A stretch of 64,000 nt of DNA from contig CP136069.1 in the NCBI GenBank assembly GCA_032622095.1, positions 82,918,958-82,982,957 on the forward strand, read 5' to 3'. The position numbers and the translations under genes were made by a program. How positions within the stretch are numbered: the stretch's first letter is position 1; the number at the start of each line of letters is the position of its first letter. The DNA is from Siphonodentalium dalli (Eukaryota; Mollusca; Scaphopoda; Gadilida; Siphonodentaliidae). The notes beneath the pieces were generated by a model. It made no database searches and had not been told where the DNA came from. It saw only the letters and a program-made list of their open reading frames with translations. This document shows positions 14,501 to 29,051 of this stretch, piece after piece.

Positions 14501-17500
14501 CTATAGATGTATGTGGTGGGGAGACTTATATATGTGTGTGGTGGTGATACCTATATATGTATGTGGTGGGGATACCTATAGATGTATGTGGTGGTGATAC
14601 CTATAGATGTATGTGGTGGGGATACCTATATATGTATGTGTTGGGGATACCTATATATGTTTGTGGTGAGGATACCTATATATGTATGTGGTGGGGATAC
14701 CTATATATGTGTGTGGTGGGGATACCTATATATGTATGTGGTGGGGATACCTATATATGTATTTGGCGGGGAGACCTATATATGTGTGTGGTGGGGAGAC
14801 CTATATATGCGTGTGGCGGGGATACCTATATATGTATGTGGTGGTGATACCTATAGATGTATGTGGTGGGGATACCTATATATGTGTGTGGTGGGGATAC
14901 CTATATATGTGTGTGGTGAGGATACCTATATATGTATGTGGCGGGGATACCTATATATGTGTGTGGCGGGGATACCTATATATATATGTGGCGGGGTTAC
15001 CTATATATGTATGTGGTGGCGATACCTATAGATGTATGTGGTGGTGATACCTATATATGTTTGTGGTGGGGATACCTATATATGTATGTGCCGGGGAGAC
15101 CTATAGATGTATGTGGTGGAGATTCCTATATATTTATGTGGTGGGGATACATATATATGTATGTGGCGGAGAGACATATAGATGTATGTGGCGGGGATAC
15201 CTATAGAAATATGTGGTGGGGATACCTATATATGTGTGTGGCGGGGATACCTATATATGTATGTGGCGTGGATACCTATATGTGTATGTGGTGGTGATAC
15301 CTATAGATGTATGTGGTGGTGATACCTATATATGTATGTGGTGGGGAGACTTATATATGTGTGTGGTGGTGATACCTATATATGTATGTGGTGGGGATAC
15401 ATATATATGTATGTGGGGGTGATACCTATAGATGTATGTTGTGGTGATACCTATAGATGTATGTGGTGGGGATACCTATAGATGTATGTGGTGGTGATAC
15501 CTATATATGTGTGTGGTGGGGATACCTATTTATGTGTGTGGTGGTGATACCTATAGATGTATGCGGTGGTGATACCTATATATGTATGTGGTGGGGATAC
15601 CTATATATGTATGTGGTGTGGATACCTATAGATGTCTGTGGCGGGGATACCTAAATATGTGTGTGGTGAGGATACCTATATATGTGTGTGGCGGGGATAC
15701 CTATATATTTGTGTGGTGGGGAGACCTATATATGTGTGTGGCGGGGATACCTATATAAGTATGTGGCGGGGATACCTATATATGTGAGTGGTGGGGAGAC
15801 TTGTATATGTGTGTGGTGGTGATACCTATATATGTATGTGGTGGGGATACATATAGATGTATGTGGTGGTGATACCTACAGATGTATGTGGTGGTGATAC
15901 CTATATATGTATGTGGTGGGGATACCTATAGATGTATGTGGTGGGAATACCTATATATGTATGTGGTGGGGATACCTATATATGTATGTTGTGGGGATAC
16001 CTATATATGTATTTGGCGGGGAGACCTATAGGTGTATGTTGCGGGGATACCTATATATGTATGTGGCGGGGAGACCTATAGATGTATGTGGTGGGGATAC
16101 CTATAGATGTATGTGGTGGTGATACCTATATATGTATGTGGTGGGGATACCTATATATGTATGTGGTGGGGAGACCTATATATGTGTGTGGCGGGGTTAC
16201 CTATAGATGTATGTGGCGGGGATACCTATATATGTATGTGGTGGTGATACCTATAGATACATGTGGTGGTGATACCTATATAAGTATGTGGTGGGGAGAC
16301 CTATAGATGTATGTGGCGGGGATACCTAGATATGTGTGTGGTGGGGAGACTTATATATGTGTGTGGTGGTGATACCTATATATGTATGTGGTGGGCATAC
16401 TTATAGATGTATGTGGTGGTGATACCTATAGATGTATGTGGCGGGGATACCTATATCTATATATGTGTGTGGTGAGGATACCTATATATGTATGTGGTGG
16501 GGATACCTATATATATTTGTGTGGCGGGGATAGCTCTAGATGTATGTGGCGGGGATACCTATATGTGTGTGTGGCGGGGTTACCTATATATGTATGTGGC
16601 GGGGATACCTATATATGTATGTGGTGGTGATACCTATATATGTATGTGGTGGGGAGACCTATAGATGTATTTGGCGGGGATACCTATATATGTGTGTGGT
16701 GGGGATACCTATAGATGTATGTGGTGGTGATACCTATAGATTTATGTGGTGGGGATACCTATATATGTATGTGGTGGGGATACCGATATATGTGTGTGGT
16801 GAGGATACCTATATATGTATGTGGTGGGGATACCTATATATGTGTGTGGTGGGGATACCTATATATGTATGTGGTGGGGATACCTATATATGTATTTGGC
16901 GGGGAGACCTATAGATGTATGTGGCGGGGATACCTATATATGTTTGTGGTGGGGATACCTAGATATGTATGGGCCGGTGATACCTATAGATGTATGTGGT
17001 GGAGATTCCTATATATTTGTGTGGCGAGGATACCTATATATGTATGTGGTGGGGATACCTATATATGTATGTGGTGGGGATACCTATATATGTGTGTGGT
17101 TGTGATACCTATATATGTGTGTGGCGAGGATACCTATATATGTATGTGGTGGGGATAGCTATATATGTGTGTGGCGGGGATACCTATATATGTATGTGGT
17201 GGGGATACTTATAGATGTGTGTGGTGGGGATACCTATATATGTATGTGGTGGGGATACCTATATCTATATATGTGTGTGGTGAGGATACCTATATATGTA
17301 TGTGGTGGGGATACCTATATATGTGTGTGGCGGGGATACCTATATATGTATGAGGTGGGGATACCTATATATGTATTTGGCGGGGAGACCTATAGATGTA
17401 TGTTGCGGGGATACCTATATATGTTTGTGGCGGGGATACCTATATACGTATGTGGCGGGGAGACCTATAGATGTATGTGGTGGGGATACCTATATATGTA

Positions 17501-17569
17501 TGTGATGGGGATACCTATATATGTATGTGGCGGGGATACCTATATATGTGTGTGGCGGGGTTACCTATA

Positions 17570-20500
17570 GATGTATGTGGCGGGGATACCTATATATGTA
17601 TGTGGTGGTGATACCTATAGATGCATGTGGTGGTGATACCTATATATGAATGTGGTGGGGAGACCTATAGATGTATGTGGCGGGGATACATATAGATGTG
17701 TGTGGTGGGGAGACTTATATATGTGTGTGGTGGTGAGACCTATATATGTATATGGTGGGGATACCTATATATGTATGTGGTGGTGATACCTATAGATGTA
17801 TGTGGTGGTGATACCTATATATGTATGTGGTGGGGATACCTATATATGTGTGTGGTGAGGATACCCATATATGTATGTGGTGGGGATACCTATATATGTG
17901 TGTGGTGGGAATACCTATATATGTATGTGGTGGGGATACCTATATATGTATTTGGCGGGGAGACCTATATATGTATGTGGCGAGGATACCTATATATGTT
18001 TGTGGTGGGGATACCTATATATGTATGTGCCGGGGAGACCTATAGATGTATGTGGTGGGGATACATATATATTTATGTGGTGGGGATACCTATATATGTT
18101 TGTGGCGGGGAGACATATAGATGTATGTGGCGGGGATACCTATAGAACTATGTGGTGGGGATACCTATATATGTGTGTGGCGGGGATACCTATAGATGTA
18201 TGTGGCGGGGATACCTATATGTGTATGTGGTGGTGATACATATAGATGTATGTGGTGGTGATACCTATATATGTATGTGGTGGGGAGACTTATAGATGTA
18301 TGTGGCGGGGATACCTATATATGTGTGTGGTGGGGAGACTTATATATGTGTGTGGTGGTGATACCTATATATGTATGTGGTGGGGATACATATAGATGTA
18401 TGTTGGGGTGATACATATATATGTATGTTGTGGTGATACCTATAGATGTATGTGGTGGGGATACCTATAGATGTATGTGGTGGGGATACCTATATATGTG
18501 TATGGTGGGGTTAGCTATATATGGATGTGGTGGTGATACCTATATATGTGTGTGGTGGGAATACCTATTGTGGTGGTGATACCTATAGATGTATGTGGTG
18601 GTGATACCTAAATATGTATGTGGTGGGGATACCTATATATGTGTGTGGTGAGGATACCTATATATGTGTGTGGCGGGGATACCTATATATTTGTGTGGTG
18701 GGGAGACCTATATATGTGTGTGGCGGGGATAACTATATATGTATGTGGCGGGGATACCTATATATATGTGCGGCGGGGAGACCTATATATGTATGTGGCG
18801 GGGATACCTATATATGTGTGTGGCGGGGATACCTATATATGATTGTGGCGGGGATACATATATATGTGTGTGTCTGGGAGACATATATATGTATGTGGCG
18901 GGGAGACCTATATATGTGTGTGGTGGTGATACCTATAGATGTATGTGGTGGTGATACCTATATATGTATGTGGTGGGGATACCTATATATGTATGTGGTG
19001 GGGTTACCTATAGATTTCTGTGGCGGGGATACCTATATATGTGTGTGGTGAGGATACCTATATATGTGTGTGGCGGGGATACTTATATATTTGTGTGGTG
19101 GGGAGACCTATATATGTGTCTGGCGGGGATACCTATATATTTGTGTGGTGGGGAGACCTATATATGTGTCTGGCGGGGATACCTATATAAGTATGTGGCG
19201 GGAATACCTATATATGTGTGTGGTGGGGAGACTTATATATGTGTGTGGTGGTGATACCTATATATGTATGTTGTGGGGATACATATAGATGTATGTGGTG
19301 GTGATACCTATAGAAGTATGTGGTGGTGATACCTATAGATGTATGGGGTGGGGATACCTATAGATGTATGTGGTGGGCATACCTATATATGTGAGTGGTG
19401 GGGATACCTATATGTGTATGTGGTGGTGTTACCTATATATGTGTGTGTTGGGGATACCTATTTATGTGTGTGGTGGTGATACCTATAGATGTATGTGGTG
19501 GTGATACCTATATATGTATGTGGTGGGGATACCTATATATGTATATGGTGGGAATAGATATATATGTTTGTGGTGGGGATACCTATATATGTATGTTGCG
19601 GGGATACCTATATATGTTTGTGGTGGGGATACCTATATATGTATGTGGTGGGGATACCTATAGGTGTATGTGGTGGGGATACCTATATATGTATGTGGTG
19701 GGGATACCTATATATGTGTGTGGCGGGGATACCTATAGATGTATGTGGCGGGGATACCTATATGTGTATGTGGTGGTGATACCTATAGATGTATGTGGTG
19801 GTGATACCTATATATGTATGTGGTGGGGAGACTTATAGATGTATGTGGCGGGGAGACTTATATATGTGTGTGGTGGGGAGACTTATAGATGTATGTGGCG
19901 GGGATACCTATATATGTATGTGGTGGGGAGACTTATATATGTGTGTGGTGGTGATACCTATATATGTGTGTGGTGGGGAGACTTATATATGTGTGTGGTG
20001 GTGATACCTATATATGTATGTGGTGGGGAGACTTATAGATGTATGTGGCGGGGATACCTATATATGTGTATGGTGGGGAGACTTATATATGTGTGTGGTG
20101 GTGATACCTATACATGTATGTGGTGGGGATACATATAGATGTATGTGCGGGTGATACCTATAGATGTATGTTGTGGCGATACCTATAGATGTATGTGGTG
20201 GGGATACCTATATATGTGTGTGGTGGTGATACCTATTTATGTGTGTGGTGGTGATAACTATATATGTATGTGGTGGTGATACCTATATATGTGTGTGGTG
20301 GTGATACCTATATATGTATGTGGTGGTGATACCTATAGATGTATGTGGTGGTGATACCTATATATGTATGTGGTAGGGATACCTAAATATGTATGTGGTG
20401 GGGATACCTATAGATGTCTGTGGCGGGGATACCTATATATGTGTGTGGTGAGGATACCTATATATGTGTGTGGCGGGGATACCTATATATTTGTGTGGTG

Positions 20501-22570
20501 GGGAGACCTATATATGTGTGTGGCAGGGATACCTATATAAGTATGTGGCGGGGATACCTATATATGTGTGTGGTGGGGAGACTTATATATGTGTGTGGTG
20601 GTGATACCTATATATGTATGTGGTGGGGATACATATAGATGTATGTTGTGGTGATACCTATAGAAGTATGTGGTGGTGATACCTATAGATGTATGTGGTG
20701 GGGATACATATAGATGTATGTGGTGGGGATACATATATATGTGTGTGGTGGGGATACCTATATTTGTATGTGGTGGTGATACCTATATATGTGAGTGGTG
20801 GGGATACCTATATATGTATGTGGTGGGGATACCTATATATGTATTTGGCGGGGAGACCTATAGATGTATGTTGCGGGGATACCTATATATGTTTGTGGTG
20901 GGGATACCTATATATGTATGTGGCGGGGAGACCTATAGATGTATGTGGTGTGGATACCTATATATGTATGTGGTGGGGATACCTATATATGTGTGTGGCG
21001 GGGATACATATAGATGTATGTGGCGGGGATACCTATATGTGTATGTGGTGGTGATACCTATAGATGTATGTGGTGGTGATACCTATATATGTGTGTGGTG
21101 GCGAGACTTATATTTGTGTGTGGTGGTGATACCTATATATGTATGTGGTGGGGAGACTTATAGATGTATGTGGTGGGGATACCTATATATGTGTGTGGTG
21201 GGGAGACTTATATGTGTGTGGTGGTGATACCTATATATGTATGTGGTGGGGATACATATAGATCTATGTGGGGGTGATACCTATAGATGTATGTTGTGGT
21301 GATACCTATAGATGTATGTGGTGGGGATACCTATATATGTGTGTGGTGGTGATACCTATTTATGTGTGTAGTGGTGATACCTATATATGTATGTGGTGGT
21401 GATACCTATATATGTGTGTGGAGGTGATACCTATTTATGTATGTGGTGGTGATACCTATAGATGTATGTGGTGGTGATACCTATATATGTATGTGGTAGG
21501 GATACCTAAATATGTATGTGGTGGGGAGACTTATATATGTGTGTGGTGGTGATACCTATATATGTATGTGGTGGGGATACATATATATGTATGTGGGGGT
21601 GATACCTATAGATGTATGTTGTGGTGATACCTATAGATGTATGTGGTGGGGATACCTATAGATGTATGTGGTGGTGATACCTATATATGTGTGTGGCGGG
21701 GAGACCTATTTATGTGTGTGGTGGTGATACCTATAGATGTATGTGGTGGTGATACCTATATATGTATGTGGTAGAGATACCTAAATATGTATGTGTTGGG
21801 GATACCTATAGATGTCTGTGGCGGGGATACCTATATATGTGTGTGGTGAGGATACCTATATATGTGTGTGGCGGGGATACCTATATATTTGTGTGGTGGG
21901 GAGACCTATATATGTGTGTGGCGGGGATACCTATATATGTATGTGGCGGGGATACCTATATATGTGTGCGGTGGGGAGACCTATATATGTATGTGGTGGG
22001 GGGACCTATATATGTGTGTGGCGGGGATACCTATATATGATTGTGGCGGGGATACCTATATATGTGTGTGGCTGGGAGACCTATATATGTATGTGGCGGG
22101 GAGACCTATATATGTGTGTGGTGGTAATACCTATAGATGTATGTGGTGGTGATACCTATATATGTATGTGGTGGGGATAACTATATATGTGTGTGGCGGG
22201 GATACCTATATATTTGTGTGGTGGGAGACCTATATATGTGTGTGGCTGGGATACCTATTTAAGTATGTGGCGGGGATACATGTATATGTGTGTGGTGGGG
22301 AGACAAATATATGTGTGTGGTGGTGATACCTATATATGTATGTGGTGGGGATACATATAGATGTATGTGGTGGTGATACCTATATATGTATGTGGTGGGG
22401 ATACCTATATATGTATGTGGTGGGGATACCTATATATGTATTTGGCGGGGAGACCTATAGATGTAAGTTGCGGGGATACCTATATATGTTTGAGGTGGGG
22501 ATACCTATATATGTATGTGGCGGGGAGACCTATAGATGTATGTGGTGGGGATACCTATAGATGTATGTGG
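17570..22570 (+). repeat. Higher-order repeat of about 5 kb, uninterrupted copy
   Basis: Landmarks at 17696, 17821 and 17871 reappear 4965 bp downstream; those near 18739 and 18964 reappear 4947 bp downstream; those at 19789, 20414 and 20670 reappear 5142 bp downstream. Later landmarks (21762, 22336, 22361) reappear 7683 bp downstream, because the 2.47-kb LINE sits in the second copy. This copy therefore contains an unoccupied version of the LINE 1 insertion site at about 21735-21742. Confidence 0.82.
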
Positions 22571-25500
22571 TGGTGATACCTATAGATGCATGTGGTGGTG
22601 ATACCTATATATGTATGTGGTGGGGAGACCTATATATGTATGTGGCGGGGATACATATAGATGTGTGTGGTGGGGAGACTTATATATGTGTGTGGTGGTG
22701 AGACCTATATATGTATATGGTGGGGATACCTATATATGTATGTGGTGGTGATACCTATAGATGTATGTGGTGGTGATACCTATATATGTATGTGGTGGGG
22801 ATACCTATATATGTGTGTGGTGAGGATACCCATATATGTATGTGGTGGGGATACCTATATATGTGTGTGGTGGGGATACCTATATATGTATGTGGTGGGG
22901 ATACCTATATATGTATTTTGCGGGGAGACCTATATATGTATGTGGCGAGGATACCTATATATGTTTGTGGTGGGGATACCTATATATGTATGTGCCGGGG
23001 AGACCTATAGATGTATGTGGTGGGGATACATATATATTTATGTGGTGGGGATACCTATATATGTATGTGGCGGGGAGACATATAGATGTATGTGGCGGGG
23101 ATACCTATAGAACTATGTGGTGGGGATACCTATATATGTGTGTGGCGGGGATACCTATAGATGTATGTGGCGGGGATACCTATATGTGTATGTGGTGGTG
23201 ATACATATAGATGTATGTGGTGGTGATACCTATATATGTATGTGGTGGGGAGACTTATAGATGTATGTGGCGGGGATACCTATATATGTGTGTGGTGGGG
23301 AGACTTATATATGTGTGTGGTGGTGATACCTATATATGTATGTGGTGGGGATACATATAGATGTATGTTGGGGTGATACATATATATGTATGTTGTGGTG
23401 ATACCTATAGATGTATGTGGTGGGGATACCTATAGATGTATGTGGTGGGGATACCTATATATGTGTGTGGTGGGGTTAGCTATATATGGATGTGGTGGTG
23501 ATACCTATATATGTGTGTGGTGGGAATACCTATTTATGTGTGTGGTGGTGATACCTATAGATAAATGTGGTGGTGATACCTAAATATGTATGTGGTGGGG
23601 ATACCTATATATGTGTGTGGCGGGGATACCTATATATTTGTGTGGTGGGGAGACCTATATATGTGTGTGGCGGGGATAACTATATATGTATGTGGCGGGG
23701 ATACCTATATATATGTGCGGCGGGGAGACCTATATATGTATGTGGCGGGGATACCTATATATGTGTGTGGCGGGGATACCTATATATGATTGTGGCGGGG
23801 ATACCTATATATGTGTGTGGCTGGGAGACATATATATGTATGTGGCGGGGAGACCTATATATGTGTGTGGTGGTGATACCTATAGATGTATGTGGTGGTG
23901 ATACCTATATATGTATGTGGTGGGGATACCTATATATGTATGTGGTGGGGATACCTATAGATTTCTGTGGCGGGGATACCTATATATGTGTGTGGTGAGG
24001 ATACCTATATATGTGTGTGGCGGGGATACCTATATATTTGTGTGGTGGGGAGACCTATATATGTGTCTGGCGGGGATACCTATATATTTGTGTGGTGGGG
24101 AGACCTATATATGTCTCTGTGGTGATACCTATAGATGTATGTGGTGATACCTATAGATGTATGTGGTGGTGATACCTATATATGTGGTGGTGGGGAGACT
24201 TATATATGTGTGTGGTGGTGATACCTATATATGTATGTGGTGGGGATACATATAGATGTATGTGGTGGTGATACCTATAGAAGTATGTGGTGGTGATACC
24301 TATAGATGTATGGGGTGGGGATACCTATATAAGTATGTGGCGGGAATACCTATATATGTGTGTGGTGGGGAGACTTATATATGTGTGTGGTGGTGATACC
24401 TATATATGTATGTGGTGGGGATACATATAGATGTATGTGGTGGTGATACCTATAGAAGTATGTGGTGGTGATACCTATAGATGTATGGGGTGGGGATACC
24501 TATAGATGTATGTGGTGGGCATACCTATATATGTGTGTGGTGGGGATACCTATATATGTATGTGGTGGTGATACCTATATGTGTGTGTGTTGGGGATACC
24601 TATTTATGTGTGTGGTGGTGATACCTATAGATGTATGTGGTGGTGATACCTATATATGTATGTGGTGGGGATACCTATATATGTATATGGTGGGAATACA
24701 TATATATGTTTGTGGTGGGGATACCTATATATGTATGTTGCGGGGATACCTATATATGTTTGTGGTGGGGATACCTATATATGTATGTGGTGGGGATACC
24801 TATAGGTGTATGTGGTGGGGATACCTATATATGTATGTGGTGGGGATACCTATATATGTGTGTGGCGGGGATACCTATAGATGTATGTGGCGGGGATACC
24901 TATATGTGTATGTGGTGGTGATACCTATAGATGTATGTGGTGGTGATACCTATATATGTATGTGGTGGGGAGACTTATAGATGTATGTGGCGGGGAGACT
25001 TATATATGTGTGTGGTGGGGAGACTTATAGATGTATGTGGCGGGGATACCTATATATGTATGTGGTGGGGAGACTTATATATGTGTGTGGTGGTGATACC
25101 TATATATGTGTGTGGTGGGGAGACTTATATATGTGTGTGGTGGTGATACCTATATATGTATGTGGTGGGGAGACTTATAGATGTATGTGGCGGGGATACC
25201 TATATATGTGTGTGGTGGGGAGACTTATATATGTGTGTGGTGGTGATACCTATACATGTATGTGGTGGGGATACATATAGATGTATGTGCGAGTGATACC
25301 TATAGATGTATGTTGTGGCGATACCTATAGATGTATGTGGTGGGGATACCTATATATGTGTGTGGTGGTGATACCTATTTATGTGTGTGGTGGTGATAAC
25401 TATATATGTATGTGGTGGTGATACCTATATATGTGTGTGGTGGTGATACCTATATATGTATGTGGTGGTGATACCTATAGATGTATGTGGTGGTGATACC

Positions 25501-26951
25501 TATATATGTATGTGGTAGGGATACCTAAATATGTATGTGGTGGGGATACCTATAGATGTCTGTGGCGGGGATACCTATATATGTGTGTGGTGAGGATACC
25601 TATATATGTGTGTGGCGGGGATACCTATATATTTGTGTGGTGGGGAGACCTATATATGTGTGTGGCAGGGATACCTATATAAGTATGTGGCGGGGATACC
25701 TATATATGTGTGTGGTGGGGAGACTTATATATGTGTGTGGTGGTGATACCTATATATGTATGTGGTGGGGATACATATAGATGTATGTGGTGGTGATACC
25801 TATAGAAGTATGTGGTGGTGATACCTATAGATGTATGTGGTGGGGATACATATAGATGTATGTGGTGGGGATACATATATATGTGTGTGGTGGGGATACC
25901 TATATTTGTATGTGGTGGTGATACCTATATATGTGAGTGGTGGGGATACCTATTTATGTGTGTTGTGGTGATACTTATAGATGTATGTGGTGGTGATACC
26001 TATATATGTATGTGGTGGGGATACCTATATATGTATGTGGTGGGGATACCTATATATGTATTTGGCGGGGAGACCTATAGATGTATGTTGCGGGGATACC
26101 TATATATGTTTGTGGTGGGGATACCTATATATGTATGTGGCGGGGAGACCTATAGATGTATGTGGTGTGGATACCTATATATGTATGTGGTGGGGATACC
26201 TATATATGTGTGTGGCGGGGATACCTATAGATGTATGTGGCGGGGATACCTATATGTGTATGTGGTGGTGATACCTATAGATGTATGTGGTGGTGATACC
26301 TATATATGTGTGTGGTGGCGAGACTTATATTTGTGTGTGGTGGTGATACCTATATATGTATGTGGTGGGGAGTCTTATAGATGTATGTGGCGGGGATACC
26401 TATATATGTGTGTGGTGGCGAGACTTATATATGTGTGTGGTGGTGATACCTATATATGTATGTGGTGGGGATACATATAGATCTATGTGGGGGTGATACC
26501 TATAGATGTATGTTGTGGTGATACCTATAGATGTATGTGGTGGGGATACCTATATATGTGTGTGGTGGTGATACCTATTTATGTGTGTAGTGGTGATACC
26601 TATATATGTATGTGGTGGTGATACCTATATATGTGTGTGGAGGTGATACCTATTTATGTATGTGGTGGTGATACCTATAGATGTATGTGGTGGTGATACC
26701 TATATATGTATGTGGTAGGGATACCTAAATATGTATGTGGTGGGGAGACTTATATATGTGTGTGGTGGTGATACCTATATATGTATGTGGTGGGGATACA
26801 TATATATGTATGTGGGGGTGATACCTATAGATGTATGTTGTGGTGATACCTATAGATGTATGTGGTGGGGATACCTATAGATGTATGTGGTGGTGATACC
26901 TATATATGTGTTTGGCGGGAGACCTATTTATGTGTGTGGTGGTGATACCTA

Positions 26952-29051
26952 TTGGCATTTCCACCCAAGAATAGCAAAATACCCAAGAAATTTATAAAAC
27001 GCCAGCCTTGGATGACCGGAGGTTTGATTAAATCAAGTATCGTAAAGCAAGAATTATATACCAAGAAACTCAAATCAGCATCCGATCGAGCCACACATAC
27101 ATACTTAAATTATCGCCAATTATATAATAAACTTCTCAGAAAGAGCAAACAATTATATTACTCACGAATTCTTGATGAAAACAAGAACGATCTGAAGAAA
27201 ACCTGGACTATACTGAAGGGTGCACTGAAGATGGGAGGGGGCACTGTTAATCATACTAAGGTCCTTTTCGATAACGAGACTGTAATTACCTGTCCCAGCC
27301 TTATTGCTGACAAATTTAATGAGTACTTCTCGAGTATCGGGCGTAAAACCAGTCAACTTGTAGTGAATGAACACAACGCAGATTTTTCTGATTATCTCCG
27401 GAATAGAATAGAAGACCTTGACATCTTTGATGTTACCCCAACCACAATCCAAGAAATTATTCTAACCTGCCTATCAATGAAAGCTAAATCTAGTATGGAC
27501 TTTAAAGGGATAACCACTAAACTCATGAAGGAAACAATTGAAACCATAGCTCCGGCATTGAAACATATATTTAACCTTTCATTTGAACAAGGAATTGTCC
27601 CAGAGAAAATGAAAATAGCAAAGGTTGTTCCAATCCCGAAAAATAACAATGCACACGAAATTTCCGACTATAGACCAATCAGCATTCTACCTACTTTTTC
27701 CAAGTTATTAGAACGAATAATGCAAAAACGCCTAGTAGATTTTTTAACCGAGCACGATATATTGTACAAGCACCAATACGGCTTCCGTCCTAACCACTCT
27801 ACTTTCCATCCAATCATACATCTTCTCGACCAAATAGCCAATAACAATGATAAAACAACCAGGGATTCAACAATAGCACTATTCCTAGACCTCTCTAAAG
27901 CATTTGACACTATAAATCATGATATATTAATTTCAAAATTAGATCATTACGGGATAAGGGTTACTGCCCTGTCTTGGTTCCAAAGCTATCTAGACAACAG
28001 GCAACAATATGTTGAACTTCAGGGAAATAAATCCAAACTAATGGACATAACGTGCGGAGTCCCTCAAGGCTCCATACTCGGCCCCATAATTTTTTTAATC
28101 TACGCTAACGATATGCCAAATGCGACAACCATGAATATATTGTCTTATGCGGATGATACCACCTTAATGACTAGCGGGGATAACGGCACCCAAATTGAAA
28201 GTTATGTGAACAATGAACTACGTAATATCTACACTTGGTGTTGCTGCAACAAGCTTTCTATAAATACAGAAAAGAGCAATTACATGCTCATGCACCCGGA
28301 AAATAACGACACCAAATGGAACACTATGAAAATTCTCTTAAATAACACAGAATTGAAACGCATTGGAAATCGTGAGCACGAAACCTCAACTAAATTTTTA
28401 GGCATTCACATAGATGAAAATCTATCATTTAAAAAACATATATCATCAGTCTGCTCCAAATTAGCGCACGCCATATATCATATAAATAAAGTCAAACACT
28501 TTTTCCCAGGCAGTGCCCTTAAAACGTTATATTATGCCTTAATCCAAAGTCACTTGGTATACGGAATCCAACTATGGGGTCATGTTCCCGAGGTAAAACG
28601 AGTCTTTTTATTACAAAAAAGAGCGATACGAATTGTGTGCAATAAAAAGTACAGGAGCCATACCGAACCTTTATTTAAAAAAGAGAAAATCTTAAAGGTA
28701 TACGACCTTCACAAAGTCCATACTACTCTATTTATGCATGATTGGTATTACAACCGCTTACCTGAATCTTTCTCGCAAATGTTCACTAAACGTATTGCCG
28801 GACCCGATACTAGACAACAGCGCCCACTATTCCTCAAAACCCCAAGAACCACATTTTCCGGACAGCTACCGTTTCATGCATTCCCAACTTCATGGAACAA
28901 TTTAGATAACACCATGACTAAAACTCAAAGTAGGCACGTATTCAAAAAACAAATCACAGAAAAAATAATAAGCGCATATTCTAACAATATCAAATGCAAA
29001 AATCGAGGATGCCCAGACTGCCCCCAGATCGTATCCCGAAGTGTCACATGA
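26952..29051 (+). CDS. Reverse transcriptase ORF of LINE 1, N-terminally truncated (699 codons, uninterrupted)
   Basis: The frame encodes the connector, RT and C-terminal region of an ORF2-type protein that copies element RNA by target-primed reverse transcription. Visible landmarks: RPISILPTFSKLLERI (about 241-256); QYGFRPNHST (275-284); motif A FLDLSKAFD with catalytic Asp 313; motif B GVPQGSILGP (369-378); motif C YADD with Asp 401 and 402; motif D around LSINTEKS (435-442); FLGIHIDENLSF (482-493); C-terminal C-X4-C-X2-C at 682, 687 and 690. The first codon is TTG at the insertion junction and is not a real start; an in-frame TGA lies just upstream in satellite, and the first ATG is at 27012 (residue 21). 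The endonuclease domain that should precede residue 1 is absent, so this copy could not mobilise itself. There is no frameshift or internal stop, which suggests a young insertion. Antisense frames inside it are shadows. Confidence 0.95.
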   Translation: MAFPPKNSKIPKKFIKRQPWMTGGLIKSSIVKQELYTKKLKSASDRATHTYLNYRQLYNKLLRKSKQLYYSRILDENKNDLKKTWTILKGALKMGGGTVNHTKVLFDNETVITCPSLIADKFNEYFSSIGRKTSQLVVNEHNADFSDYLRNRIEDLDIFDVTPTTIQEIILTCLSMKAKSSMDFKGITTKLMKETIETIAPALKHIFNLSFEQGIVPEKMKIAKVVPIPKNNNAHEISDYRPISILPTFSKLLERIMQKRLVDFLTEHDILYKHQYGFRPNHSTFHPIIHLLDQIANNNDKTTRDSTIALFLDLSKAFDTINHDILISKLDHYGIRVTALSWFQSYLDNRQQYVELQGNKSKLMDITCGVPQGSILGPIIFLIYANDMPNATTMNILSYADDTTLMTSGDNGTQIESYVNNELRNIYTWCCCNKLSINTEKSNYMLMHPENNDTKWNTMKILLNNTELKRIGNREHETSTKFLGIHIDENLSFKKHISSVCSKLAHAIYHINKVKHFFPGSALKTLYYALIQSHLVYGIQLWGHVPEVKRVFLLQKRAIRIVCNKKYRSHTEPLFKKEKILKVYDLHKVHTTLFMHDWYYNRLPESFSQMFTKRIAGPDTRQQRPLFLKTPRTTFSGQLPFHAFPTSWNNLDNTMTKTQSRHVFKKQITEKIISAYSNNIKCKNRGCPDCPQIVSRSVT

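Larger units (their letters stand above)
1..26950 (+). repeat. 25-bp satellite array, block I
   Basis: Uninterrupted head-to-tail 25-bp repeats, all in the same orientation. The unit consists of GGTGGGGATACC followed by TATATATGTATGT. Variation is concentrated at a few sites: T or C at unit position 3, G or T at 6, T or G at 9, C or T (rarely A) at 12, T or G at 17, and A or G at 22. Rarer changes are GGTGAGG and TTGCGG. Occasional indels shift the phase, such as the extra bases in TATATCTATATATG at about 2569, 7297, 16451 and 17263. I see no gene, RNA gene or splice structure here. The long open frames arise because consensus units carry no stop; TGA appears only in GGTGAT or GTGAGG units and TAG only in TATAGATG units. 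Confidence 0.97.

Noticed and set aside
1-26950. CRISPR-like regular repeats
   Set aside because: There are no spacers: repeat follows repeat directly, with units of 25 bp. The window is eukaryotic and has no cas genes.
27162-27910. Three minus-strand frames of 80-96 codons
   Set aside because: All are antisense shadows of the intact reverse-transcriptase frame.
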